A DNA stretch of 64,000 bases from CAYLYU01 sp964501925 (lineage in GTDB: Bacteria > Pseudomonadota > Zetaproteobacteria > Mariprofundales > Mariprofundaceae): positions 1-64,000 of the forward strand of contig CAZCTM010000005.1 in assembly GCA_964501925.1 (NCBI GenBank), written 5' to 3'. This document shows positions 42,250 through 50,724 of this stretch, piece by piece. Numbering within the stretch: the stretch's first letter is position 1; the number at the start of each line of letters is the position of its first letter. Position numbers and translations under genes: made by a program. Under the pieces are notes generated by a model. It was not told the DNA's origin and did not search any database. It saw only the letters and a list, made by a program, of their open reading frames with translations.

Positions 42250-44479
42250 AGAACTCGAACGGAGCCTGAACCAGATCTTTCGTGAGGCCCATCTTCACAG
42301 AAGCGAATTCGTCACCGTCGAGCACCTGCTTCTCGGGATGCTTGACAACCCGTCGGCTCAGCGTGTCCTTATGGCATGCAGGGCGGATATCGATGGCCTG
42401 CGAAAAAAACTGACCCGGTTCATTGCCGAGCACGTTGCGGTGCTGCCCGAAGGTTCGGATGAAACGACCGCGAGCATCGGGCTGCAACGCGTAATCCAGC
42501 GATCCGTCATGCAGGTTCAGGCCGCCGGCAAGAACGAGGTCACCGGCGCCCATATCCTGGTGGCGATCTTCTCCGAGAAGGATTCGCATGCCGCCTATTT
42601 CCTGCAACAGGCCGGTGTCACCCGTCTGGATGTCGTCAATTACATCTCTCACGGGATCTCGAAAGTCAGCGAGGAGTCCGATGTGCCGGACGTTGACAGG
42701 CCCATCAGGAAAGAGCACGAGGGGCTTCAGTCCCCTGAACCTTTGCAACGGTTCACGGTCAATCTCAATGAGCGCGCCATGCAGGGAAGAATCGACCCCC
42801 TCATCGGACGTGAGAATGAACTCACACGCGTGATTCATGTCCTCTGCCGCAGGAGAAAGAACAACCCTCTGCTTGTTGGTGAGGCGGGTGTGGGGAAAAC
42901 GGCCATTGCCGAAGGTCTGGCCATGAAGATTGTTGAAGGTGAAGTCCCCGAGGTGATTGAAGATGCCGTGATTTATTCACTGGACATGGGCGGCCTGCTG
43001 GCCGGCACGAAATACCGGGGCGACTTTGAGGAGCGTTTCAAGGCGGTACTCAATGCCCTGAGCAAGCAGAAACAGGCGATCCTTTTCATCGATGAAATTC
43101 ATTCGGTGATCGGAGCCGGCGCCGCCAGCGGTGGCGCCCTGGACGCATCAAACATGCTCAAGCCGGCCCTGGCAAGCGGTGAACTGCGCGTCATCGGCGC
43201 CACCACCTATCAGGAGTTCCGGGGCCTGTTTGAAAAGGATCGTGCCCTCTCAAGACGTTTCCAGAAGATTGACATTCCGGAACCCACCGTGGAGGAGACC
43301 GTCAACATCCTGCGCGGGCTCAAGACGAGGCTGGAGGCGCATCACGGCGTTCGCTACAGCCAAGCTGCGGTCAAGTCGGCGGCCGAACTGGCTGCGCGTT
43401 ATATCCATGACCGTCACCTGCCTGATTCAGCCATTGATGTGCTCGATGAGACCGGGGCCGCGATGCAGGTGGCACCCACCACAAAGCGCCGAAGACAGGT
43501 GACGGTGACCGACATTGAGGCGACCGTCGCGCGCATGGCCCGCATCCCGCCCAAGAGCGTTTCGGTTTCCGACAAGAAGAGTCTGAGAAACCTCAAACGC
43601 GATCTCAAATTGACCGTATTCGGTCAGGATCGGGCGATCGAGGCCCTGTCGGCCAGCATCAAGTTGTCCCGCTCCGGTCTCGGGCATCCTGAAAAGCCCA
43701 TCGGCAGCTTCCTCTTTTCCGGCCCGACCGGTGTTGGCAAAACCGAGGTGGCCAGGCAGCTTGCCCTGATCCTCGGGCTTGAGCTGATTCGCTTTGACAT
43801 GTCCGAATACATGGAGGCCCACACCGTCTCACGCCTGATCGGGGCACCTCCAGGCTATGTTGGATATGATCAGGGAGGCCTATTGACCGAGGCGGTGAGC
43901 AAGCACCCGCATGCTGTTCTCCTCCTCGATGAAATCGAAAAGGCGCATCCGGATCTGTTCAACATCCTTCTGCAGATCATGGATCATGGAAAACTGACCG
44001 ATAACACGGGGCGCTCGGCCGACTTCCGGCACGTCATTCTCATCATGACCAGCAATGCCGGCGCCTTCGAGATGCAGCAGTCGAGCATCGGTTTCAACCC
44101 GCCGCAACGGACCGGAGAAGATACGGAAGCCATCAAGCGCATCTTCTCGCCTGAATTCCGGAACAGGCTGGATGCCATCATCCCCTTCGCACCACTCGAT
44201 GAAGAGACCATCCGGCTAGTCGTGGACAAGTTCATCATGGAACTGGAAACCCAGTTGCAGGATAAGGGGGTCGAGCTTGAGGTGGGCGAAAACGTTCGCC
44301 GGTGGCTGGCCAGGCAAGGTCATGATCCCCTGATGGGGGCCAGGCCCATGGCCCGCCTGATCCAGGAGAAAATCAAGAAACCCCTGGCCGATGAATTGCT
44401 CTTCGGGAAGTTGCAGAAGGGCGGCAGGGTCAGAATTGAGCTTGACGATTCGGAAAGGCTTTCCTTCAGCTTTTCCTGA
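42239..44479 (+). CDS. clpA: ATP-dependent Clp protease ATP-binding subunit ClpA
   Basis: AAA+ unfoldase of the ClpAP protease, 746 residues. It has an N-terminal double-repeat domain for ClpS binding (about 1-140). The first AAA domain has GEAGVGKTA near 214-222 and Walker B ILFIDEIHSVIGAG; the second has GPTGVGKTE near 495-503 and VLLLDEIEKAHPD. An IGF-type loop (SSIGFNPP) serves as the ClpP contact. Its last 14 nt overlap the converging glycosyltransferase gene. clpP is not in the window. Confidence 0.96.
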   Translation: MLSEELERSLNQIFREAHLHRSEFVTVEHLLLGMLDNPSAQRVLMACRADIDGLRKKLTRFIAEHVAVLPEGSDETTASIGLQRVIQRSVMQVQAAGKNEVTGAHILVAIFSEKDSHAAYFLQQAGVTRLDVVNYISHGISKVSEESDVPDVDRPIRKEHEGLQSPEPLQRFTVNLNERAMQGRIDPLIGRENELTRVIHVLCRRRKNNPLLVGEAGVGKTAIAEGLAMKIVEGEVPEVIEDAVIYSLDMGGLLAGTKYRGDFEERFKAVLNALSKQKQAILFIDEIHSVIGAGAASGGALDASNMLKPALASGELRVIGATTYQEFRGLFEKDRALSRRFQKIDIPEPTVEETVNILRGLKTRLEAHHGVRYSQAAVKSAAELAARYIHDRHLPDSAIDVLDETGAAMQVAPTTKRRRQVTVTDIEATVARMARIPPKSVSVSDKKSLRNLKRDLKLTVFGQDRAIEALSASIKLSRSGLGHPEKPIGSFLFSGPTGVGKTEVARQLALILGLELIRFDMSEYMEAHTVSRLIGAPPGYVGYDQGGLLTEAVSKHPHAVLLLDEIEKAHPDLFNILLQIMDHGKLTDNTGRSADFRHVILIMTSNAGAFEMQQSSIGFNPPQRTGEDTEAIKRIFSPEFRNRLDAIIPFAPLDEETIRLVVDKFIMELETQLQDKGVELEVGENVRRWLARQGHDPLMGARPMARLIQEKIKKPLADELLFGKLQKGGRVRIELDDSERLSFSFS

Positions 44480-45095
44480 TGGCCCCTGGTAGCCATTGCT
44501 CCGCTTCCAGCCAGCCGGCCTGGCAGGCGCGTTTCAGGTCTGCCGGGACATCAATATCGAAACCCGTATCAAGACACAGCACCTTTAGACCCGAGGCTTT
44601 CGCCCGCTCAAGGGTCTGGGTCAGCACCCTGTCCGAACCCCAGTCAATATCCGCAAACACGTCCGGACACATTTCCTTCAGGCCGATCAGATCGTAACCC
44701 CCATCTTCCACCGGTCCGATGACAAGATCCACCGTCCGCAGGGCCTCTGCCGCCCCTCGGAGACGTGATTCCGGCATGTGGGGCGAATCTGTCCCCAGGA
44801 ACAGAATGCCATCGCAACCCCTTCGAAACAGCCGCAGCAAAAGGTGGCTCAGACGATCTCCCAGATCCCCCTCCCCCTGGCCGATGATCTTCAGGCCAAG
44901 GCCTGAGAAAAAGGGATGCCCCGGCTCATCGGCAGCCAGGCAGGCATCAGGGAAGATTCGTGCAACCTTCCCGATGGTGGTTTTCACCATGGCGGCATGA
45001 ATCTCGGCGGCCTGTTCGGGTGAAAACTGCGCAAGAAGCCGGGTTTTGACCTTCCCCGGCACGGGCGCCTTGCACAGGATCACGACCTGGATCAC
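44466..45095 (-). CDS. rSAM/selenodomain-associated glycosyltransferase, first type (DUF2064)
   Basis: A 209-residue transferase of the TIGR04282/DUF2064 family, a nucleotidyl/glycosyl-transferase-like fold with an N-terminal VVILCKAPVPGKVKTRL substrate loop and a central LFLGTDSPHMP metal site; LVIGPVEDGGYDLIGLKE is diagnostic. Relatives occur with TIGR04283 transferases in arsenosugar or selenoprotein-linked clusters. I start at a GTG whose last two bases belong to the TGA of the upstream transferase, giving a GTGA overlap. Confidence 0.86.
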   Translation of the reverse strand: MIQVVILCKAPVPGKVKTRLLAQFSPEQAAEIHAAMVKTTIGKVARIFPDACLAADEPGHPFFSGLGLKIIGQGEGDLGDRLSHLLLRLFRRGCDGILFLGTDSPHMPESRLRGAAEALRTVDLVIGPVEDGGYDLIGLKEMCPDVFADIDWGSDRVLTQTLERAKASGLKVLCLDTGFDIDVPADLKRACQAGWLEAEQWLPGAIRKS

Positions 45096-45778
45096 CGGTG
45101 ATTCACATACTGTTGCTTGAGTTCCGCAGGGTCCGCGCCCAGCCAGTAGCAGAAACGCAACCGCCACATGAGCAGGATGGTGCGCAGGATTCCATGGGTC
45201 TCCCAGCGCCTGCTTGAGGTCACAACCTTCTCGTGCAGACAGGCTATCTTTCCCACAGGCTTCAGCCTCCTGCTCAGTTCAATATCCTCCATCAACGGCT
45301 GATCGGGAAAACCACCCAGCCGTTCAAAGATGTCACGACGCACAAACATAGCCTGGTCTCCCGTACTGATTCGTGTCAGGCGGGACCTCGAGTTTACAAG
45401 GAACTCAATCACCCGAAGCATGAAATGCTGGCCGGACAAACGGATGTCAAACCTGCCAGCCACTGTTTTCTCATTCTTCATCACCATCCTTACCTTTTGT
45501 AAGTCACCTGAAGAAAGCTTTGTATCCGCATGAAGAAAAAGAAGAATATCGGATCGTGTCTTTGCAGCCCCAAGGTTCATCTGCCTCGCCCTGCCCGGCT
45601 TGCAGGCATACCAGCGCACCCCGCTCTCTTCCAGCACCTGTCTGGATGAGTCCGTGGAGCCACCGTCCACAAACACAAGCTCGTCAGCGCCCGTCTCCTG
45701 AAGATGGCGTATCAGGGAAGCAAGTCCGCTCCCCTCATTCAGAACGGGGACAACAATGGCAACGGATGGATTTCGTGG
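45092..45778 (-). CDS. rSAM/selenodomain-associated glycosyltransferase, second type (TIGR04283-like)
   Basis: A 228-residue GT-A glycosyltransferase of the family-2 class. It has IVVPVLNEGSGLASLIRHL at the nucleotide-sugar start, the DxD-like region LVFVDGGSTD, FLHADTKLS and a metal-binding segment MEDIELSRRLK. The ending LRFCYWLGADPAELKQQY is characteristic of TIGR04283, which pairs with the DUF2064 enzyme in arsenosugar-type clusters. The product here is unknown, since no arsM or arsS gene is adjacent. An in-frame start 11 codons earlier exists. Confidence 0.88.
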   Translation of the reverse strand, partial: PRNPSVAIVVPVLNEGSGLASLIRHLQETGADELVFVDGGSTDSSRQVLEESGVRWYACKPGRARQMNLGAAKTRSDILLFLHADTKLSSGDLQKVRMVMKNEKTVAGRFDIRLSGQHFMLRVIEFLVNSRSRLTRISTGDQAMFVRRDIFERLGGFPDQPLMEDIELSRRLKPVGKIACLHEKVVTSSRRWETHGILRTILLMWRLRFCYWLGADPAELKQQYVNHR

Positions 45779-45785
45779 CATCAGC

Positions 45786-46853
45786 TCAAGGAATGATCGC
45801 AAGCGGGACAAAGCCGCTGCCGGGAGATCGGAAGTTGGTAAGCATTCCCTGGTAGACCCTTCCGGCCAGGGCGATCAGGTGTTCGCCATGGGTGTACAGA
45901 CGAATGTCCATCTTGAACCTTCCCTCCGCCCGTTCAACCTCGGCTGGTGGAATGTAACGCTGCATGACGGTCTGACCCGGATCCATGGCCTCAAAACGCT
46001 TGCGGCTCATGCTCCTTCCCAGCAGAACCCCTTTCCCGCCATGTCTGGCGACCGGTTTGAATACCCATTGCCTTCTATCCTTCCATACGGATTCCGGATC
46101 CATCTCCGAGAGCAGGTGGATCTCCGGCACCATCCTGCGAATCAGCCTGATATCCTCCCCGGCAAGGCTCAGAGACTCGAGCAGGCCCTCATGCCACCAG
46201 TCCACCATTCTTCGCTTGTCTCCCAGTAACCCGTAACTGCGCGGATTCGGGGTTAAACGGATCCTGTCGGAGAGATATGCGGCACGAATGTGGGCCATCT
46301 CCTCGCTCAGAAGATAGAAATCCGTATGACGGTTGTAGATCGCATCGATCTTCATGTCATTTGCGTACAGATCCCCTTCCGGCCCCGCTCGCAAACCAGA
46401 CGGCTCCAGCAAAACCACCCTTCGTCCGTCTTCTTCAAGCAACCTGGCAAAGGCCAGCATCTCGGGATACATGTACTGCTCTTCGATCCGCTCATCCATG
46501 ATCGCAATGCATCGCCAGCTTTCTGAGAACATGCCCGTGAGGCGTTCTTCAAGCGAGCCCTGCAAATCAGGGATATCCGGCTGCACCAGCCATCCCCTGC
46601 CAGTAAACAGTCCGCCGGCATTGTTGTTGATTTCAATCAGCTGCGGGCCATTCGGACCGATATGAAAATCGTAGCCCATCAGAATGCTGTCGATACCCGG
46701 GTCATGCAGAACCGTTTCCGGAAGCCTGTCCCGCAACAGCTGGAGATAGGAGCTGTTGTTCTGCAAGCGATGCAAAACCCTGACCAGCGCGCGCATGGCA
46801 AGAAAATCGCTCTTCCGGATGGTCACCGGCTCGGTCAAATCATCCCGACACAT
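45786..46853 (-). CDS. ATP-grasp-like protein of unknown substrate
   Basis: A 355-residue protein. Features suggesting an ATP-grasp ligase are GYDFHIGPNGPQLIEINNNAGGLFTG (acidic/Asn-rich metal site, out of the usual order), QWVFKPVARHGGKGV near 255-270 (an ATP-binding lysine and Gly-rich loop) and a C-terminal IRLYTHGEHLIALAGRVYQG. The order of these motifs looks permuted relative to glutathione synthetase. It precedes the two glycosyltransferase genes by 7 nt. It may ligate a peptide or polyamine to a product of that cluster, but no family name can be given securely. Confidence 0.7.
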   Translation of the reverse strand: MCRDDLTEPVTIRKSDFLAMRALVRVLHRLQNNSSYLQLLRDRLPETVLHDPGIDSILMGYDFHIGPNGPQLIEINNNAGGLFTGRGWLVQPDIPDLQGSLEERLTGMFSESWRCIAIMDERIEEQYMYPEMLAFARLLEEDGRRVVLLEPSGLRAGPEGDLYANDMKIDAIYNRHTDFYLLSEEMAHIRAAYLSDRIRLTPNPRSYGLLGDKRRMVDWWHEGLLESLSLAGEDIRLIRRMVPEIHLLSEMDPESVWKDRRQWVFKPVARHGGKGVLLGRSMSRKRFEAMDPGQTVMQRYIPPAEVERAEGRFKMDIRLYTHGEHLIALAGRVYQGMLTNFRSPGSGFVPLAIIP

Positions 46854-46932
46854 ATTTCAAAGAGTAGCGCCCAGCCCGGCGAATCCCAATAACTATGCAT
46901 AATGGATCGCTTGACGATATAATTTCGCCAGC

Positions 46933-48018
46933 ATGTCTACGATACCCGCAAATCCTGCGACCCGGACCGCAAAACCACAGCTTCCCGCGATGAGCACCGC
47001 CGAGCTGATCGGTTTCATGCGGCAATGGCGGCAACCTCCCTACAGGGCAAAGCAAATCACGCAATGGCGGAACAAGGGGGTCCTGAATCCCGATGACATG
47101 TACAACCTACCCTCCCCCCTGATCATTGCCATGAAGCAGCACCTGGAATGCCAGCCCCTGAAGCTTGTAAACCGGCTGGTCAGCCAGGACGGAACCCGCA
47201 AGTACGTGTTTGGCCTTTCATCGGGAAAGCTGATCGAAACCGTCTACATTCCCGAACCCCATCGCGGCACCGTATGCGTTTCCTCCCAGATCGGCTGCGT
47301 CTTCGACTGCTCCTTCTGTCATACGGGAACGCAGCGCTTCGAAGGCAACCTGACGGCCGGCGAAATCGTCGCCCAGATTCTGGCCGTCAAGCGCGACCTC
47401 ATAAAGAATCCACCGATGACCGAGATGTCGGGGGTGGTCACGCATGTGGTCTATATGGGCATGGGTGAACCCACGGCCAATGAAGATGGGCTGCACGGCA
47501 GCCTTGCCACCCTTATCAGTCAGGACAGCCTTCATATTTCCCGGCGCAGAATCACCGTCTCCACATCCGGTATCGTCCCGGCCATCACGAGACTTGGGGA
47601 ACATTACCCGGTAAATCTCGCCGTTTCCCTGCATGCCGCCACTGACGATCTGAGGGACCAGCTTGTTCCCATCAACCGGAAATACCCGCTCGCCGAACTG
47701 CGAAAGTGTCTCGATGATTACCCCCTTGGCAAACAGCGCCATATCACGCTGGAATACCTCTTGCTGGATAACGTCAACGACTCGGATGAGGACCTCAAGG
47801 CCCTGATCAGCTACGTTCAACCGGCACGGGAACGGGTCAACCTGATTCGGTTCAACCCCTATCCCGGCAGCCCCTATCGTTCCACACCCATGGCCAGGGT
47901 TAATGAGTTCGCTGAGGGCTTGATTCGGCATGGCATCCGTGCCACCGTCCGAAGATCCCGTGGTCAGGATATCATGGCGGCCTGTGGCCAGCTCAAGGCG
48001 GTGACAGGCGAAATCTGA
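46933..48018 (+). CDS. rlmN: 23S rRNA / tRNA (adenine C2)-methyltransferase RlmN
   Basis: Radical-SAM enzyme methylating A2503 of 23S rRNA and A37 of some tRNAs, 361 residues. The [4Fe-4S] cysteines are at 122, 126 and 129 (CVFDCSFC). The mechanistic cysteines are C115 (TVCVSS) and C351 (AACGQLK), corresponding to C118 and C355 in E. coli RlmN. The motif VVYMGMGEP is present. In many gammaproteobacteria rlmN is followed by pilF and rodZ; here mtnP is placed between. Confidence 0.95.
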   Translation: MSTIPANPATRTAKPQLPAMSTAELIGFMRQWRQPPYRAKQITQWRNKGVLNPDDMYNLPSPLIIAMKQHLECQPLKLVNRLVSQDGTRKYVFGLSSGKLIETVYIPEPHRGTVCVSSQIGCVFDCSFCHTGTQRFEGNLTAGEIVAQILAVKRDLIKNPPMTEMSGVVTHVVYMGMGEPTANEDGLHGSLATLISQDSLHISRRRITVSTSGIVPAITRLGEHYPVNLAVSLHAATDDLRDQLVPINRKYPLAELRKCLDDYPLGKQRHITLEYLLLDNVNDSDEDLKALISYVQPARERVNLIRFNPYPGSPYRSTPMARVNEFAEGLIRHGIRATVRRSRGQDIMAACGQLKAVTGEI

Positions 48019-48029
48019 GGAGGAGGGGC

Positions 48030-48893
48030 ATGTCAGTTCGAACCGGGATCATCGGGGGTAGCGGACTCTACCGGATCGAGGGAATTGAAATCCTCGACAG
48101 CCTGAAAATCGAAACACCATTCGGTGAGCCTTCGGATCGCCTGGAACTGGCAAGCATCCACGGTCATGAGGTTGTCTTTCTCCCCCGACACGGAAGGGGG
48201 CACCGGATCCCGCCCCATCGTATCAATTACCGGGCCAATATCTATGCGATGAAGCTGGCGGATGTCACCCGGATCATATCCATCTCCGCCGTCGGATCAC
48301 TGCGCGAACATATCAGGCCCGGCCACTTTGTCCTTGTGGATCAGTTCGTGGACATCACCAAGGCAAGGGAGTCCACTTTCTTTGACGGACCCATTGTCGC
48401 CCACGTTTCGATGGCCGACCCCGTTTGTCCCCGCTTGCTGAATCGCCTGGCAAAGGCCTGCGCCACGGAAGAGATCCCCACACAGAAAGGCGGCACCTAT
48501 CTTGCTATGCAGGGACCCCAGTTTTCCTCGAGGGCGGAATCCGAACTGTATCGCTCCTGGGGCATGGACGTGATCGGCATGACCAACATGCCGGAAGCCA
48601 AACTGGCAAGAGAGGCGGAGATCTGCTATGCCACCGTCGCCATGTGTACCGACTATGACTGCTGGCACAGTGAGGAGGAGGATGTTGATGTTGCCTCCAT
48701 TCTGGACATCATGCAGGCCAATACGGAAAAGGCCCAGCGGATGTTACGCGCATTCTTCACGGGGGAGCAGGACAGAGCTCCCTGTCCGGCGAACTGCAAC
48801 AACGCCATGGAGCACGCCATCCTCTCCGACCTCGGGGAACAGGACGAGGCGGCAATAAAACCCGTCCATGCCCTGATCAAGTCGTACCTATGA
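48030..48893 (+). CDS. mtnP: S-methyl-5'-thioadenosine phosphorylase
   Basis: Cleaves methylthioadenosine to adenine and methylthioribose-1-phosphate in methionine salvage, 287 residues. The start is preceded by GGAGGAGGGG. The phosphate loop is GIIGGSGLYRIEG near the start, followed by FLPRHGRGHRIPPHRINYRANI. The active-site region FSSRAESELYRSWGMDVIGMTNMPEAKLAREAEICY is also typical. A DYDCWH motif and Cys-containing C-terminus favour MTA phosphorylase over purine nucleoside phosphorylase. Overlap with pilF is 4 nt. Confidence 0.93.
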   Translation: MSVRTGIIGGSGLYRIEGIEILDSLKIETPFGEPSDRLELASIHGHEVVFLPRHGRGHRIPPHRINYRANIYAMKLADVTRIISISAVGSLREHIRPGHFVLVDQFVDITKARESTFFDGPIVAHVSMADPVCPRLLNRLAKACATEEIPTQKGGTYLAMQGPQFSSRAESELYRSWGMDVIGMTNMPEAKLAREAEICYATVAMCTDYDCWHSEEEDVDVASILDIMQANTEKAQRMLRAFFTGEQDRAPCPANCNNAMEHAILSDLGEQDEAAIKPVHALIKSYL

Positions 48894-49654
48894 CACGGCA
48901 TCTCCTCTTTTTCCTGATCGCCATCGGCATACTGACCGCGTGCCAGACGGTGAAGCCGGAACCTGACCCGGAGAAAAAGGCCAGGAGCGCCGAGATCCAC
49001 TATCAGCTGGGAATCGAGGCCATCCGAAAGAATCACCTGCCAAAGGCCTTTGAAGAACTGGAGACGGCGCTTGAACTTGCCCCGGATCGCAGCGATATCC
49101 TGGATGCCATGGGTCTGGTCTGGCGTCTTCGTGGAGACCTCAAGAAATCGGAGCATTATTACAGGCTGGCCTTGCGCCATGACCCGGGACCCCGCACATA
49201 CACCAATTATGGCAGCCTGCTTCTGCAGGAGGGCAAGCCAAAAAAGGCCGAGAAGTATTTCCGCAAGGCGCTGGAATTCCCGACCTACCGCCATCCCGAC
49301 ACCGCTTACATCAATCTCGGCGACGCCCTGCTTGCGCAGGGGAAGTTCAACGAAGCGATCATGGCCTACCGCCAGGCAACCCTCCTGAACGAGCACCAGA
49401 GCACCTCCTTGCTTCGGGAGGCCGAGGCCTTTGATCGCTATCACCGCCCCGAATTCGCGCTGGCGGTATACATGAAGCTGCTGCGCAAGCGGCCTGGCAG
49501 TCGACCTGCGGTCGAGGGGATGAGCAGGATTCTTGTCAGAACCGGCAGGAAGGAGGAGGCCATCAAGGAACTGGAGCATTTCATGGAGATCACCTCTGAG
49601 CCCATGGACAGGGCCTGGGCGGAGGAATACATCCGGGAGCTTTCCCAGCGTTGA
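48890..49654 (+). CDS. pilF: Type IV pilus biogenesis/stability lipoprotein PilF (PilW)
   Basis: Outer-membrane pilotin that helps assemble the PilQ secretin, 254 residues. A lipobox LTAC (C18) is followed by at least six TPR-like helices (YQLGIEAIRKNHLPKAFEELETALEL, then YTNYGSLLLQEGKPKKAEKYFRKAL and others). Position after rlmN is typical, and it fits the pilT genes at 3528-6873. Its end overlaps the TTG start of rodZ by 4 nt. Confidence 0.92.
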   Translation: MTRHLLFFLIAIGILTACQTVKPEPDPEKKARSAEIHYQLGIEAIRKNHLPKAFEELETALELAPDRSDILDAMGLVWRLRGDLKKSEHYYRLALRHDPGPRTYTNYGSLLLQEGKPKKAEKYFRKALEFPTYRHPDTAYINLGDALLAQGKFNEAIMAYRQATLLNEHQSTSLLREAEAFDRYHRPEFALAVYMKLLRKRPGSRPAVEGMSRILVRTGRKEEAIKELEHFMEITSEPMDRAWAEEYIRELSQR

Positions 49655-50724
49655 GCGAAAAGACCGGGCAGGAAAACACCCCTTCAAAGGCCGGCCTGCA
49701 TCCGGATGAGGATGGCTTCAGGCAGACGCTGGGCGCAACCCTGGCCAAGGCCAGGGAAGAAAAGGGAATCAGCATCGCCAAGGCCAGCAGTGATCTGAGA
49801 CTGAACAAGGACTATCTCAGGGCCCTGGAGTCGGGAGACTGGTCCGAATTGCCCGGCAGGTTTTATGTCCGGGGGTTCCTGCGCCAGTATGCCGATTACC
49901 TTGAAGTGGATATCCGTCCGGAGCTGGATGCCCTGAGGACAAGGGATTACAGGCTGACAAGACCCCATACCATTCCTGATCCCCCTATCGCACCGGCCAG
50001 GAAATGGGCAATCGCTGCCGGGATCGCCTTCGTCCTGCTCTTCCTGTTTTTCAACATCCTTGAGTCCAGGCACGAGGTTGAATCCCCCGTGACAGTGGAC
50101 GAACAACCACTGGCAGAGACAGAAAAACAGATCGCAGTCGGGGAAAGCATGTTGGCCACCGTAAACGACCGGCCGGATCAAACCGTACTCAGTGAGCGGC
50201 AACCCCCATCCGAACCACCCCCTTCAGAACCCGCCAGGCTCCAGCAGGACCCATCCCCATCCACCCAAGAGGAAGCGCCCCCCGAAACGGAAAAAACAAC
50301 CCCGCCACCCGGCAAAACGGTCGACCAGCAGGAACAGCAAACGCCGGCGTCACCAGCAGGACATCGATACACCTTCGAAGCGCATGAGATGCAGGTCTGG
50401 CTGCGTGTTTTTGATGAGAACCGGAAACGTCTCAAGACGTTTCTGCTTGAGCCGGGGGAGTCCGCAACCGTGGAATATGACGGATCCGCGGTTTACGTCA
50501 CAACCGGCAGGGCGGGAGCCCTTCAGATTTCCGTGGATGGAAAAGTCGTTGCTGCCGCAGGATCCCTCGGGGCGCCGGGAGAAGTGCTGCGCATGGTCAA
50601 GGTGGAGGCCGGGAGCAGGCGGATCAGCAAAGGAGCGGGTGACCCGCCCAGGCCTCAGTCCCCATCCGTCTCAACCCCGGAGAAGGAGGGCTCGGAAAGG
50701 ATCAGATCCCTGAACGAGCGATGA
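49651..50724 (+). CDS. rodZ: Cell-shape protein RodZ-like (helix-turn-helix plus DUF4115)
   Basis: A 357-residue protein linking MreB to the membrane in relatives. It has an N-terminal Xre-like helix-turn-helix (LGATLAKAREEKGISIAKASSDLRLNKDYLRALESGDW to about residue 90), a TM segment near 112-133 and a Pro/Glu/Gln-rich linker (about 145-230). The periplasmic DUF4115 domain ends near 325. The TTG start overlaps the pilF stop. Its last 70 nt run into the converging BrkB gene, so the 3' ends share sequence on opposite strands. Confidence 0.9.
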   Translation: MSEKTGQENTPSKAGLHPDEDGFRQTLGATLAKAREEKGISIAKASSDLRLNKDYLRALESGDWSELPGRFYVRGFLRQYADYLEVDIRPELDALRTRDYRLTRPHTIPDPPIAPARKWAIAAGIAFVLLFLFFNILESRHEVESPVTVDEQPLAETEKQIAVGESMLATVNDRPDQTVLSERQPPSEPPPSEPARLQQDPSPSTQEEAPPETEKTTPPPGKTVDQQEQQTPASPAGHRYTFEAHEMQVWLRVFDENRKRLKTFLLEPGESATVEYDGSAVYVTTGRAGALQISVDGKVVAAAGSLGAPGEVLRMVKVEAGSRRISKGAGDPPRPQSPSVSTPEKEGSERIRSLNER

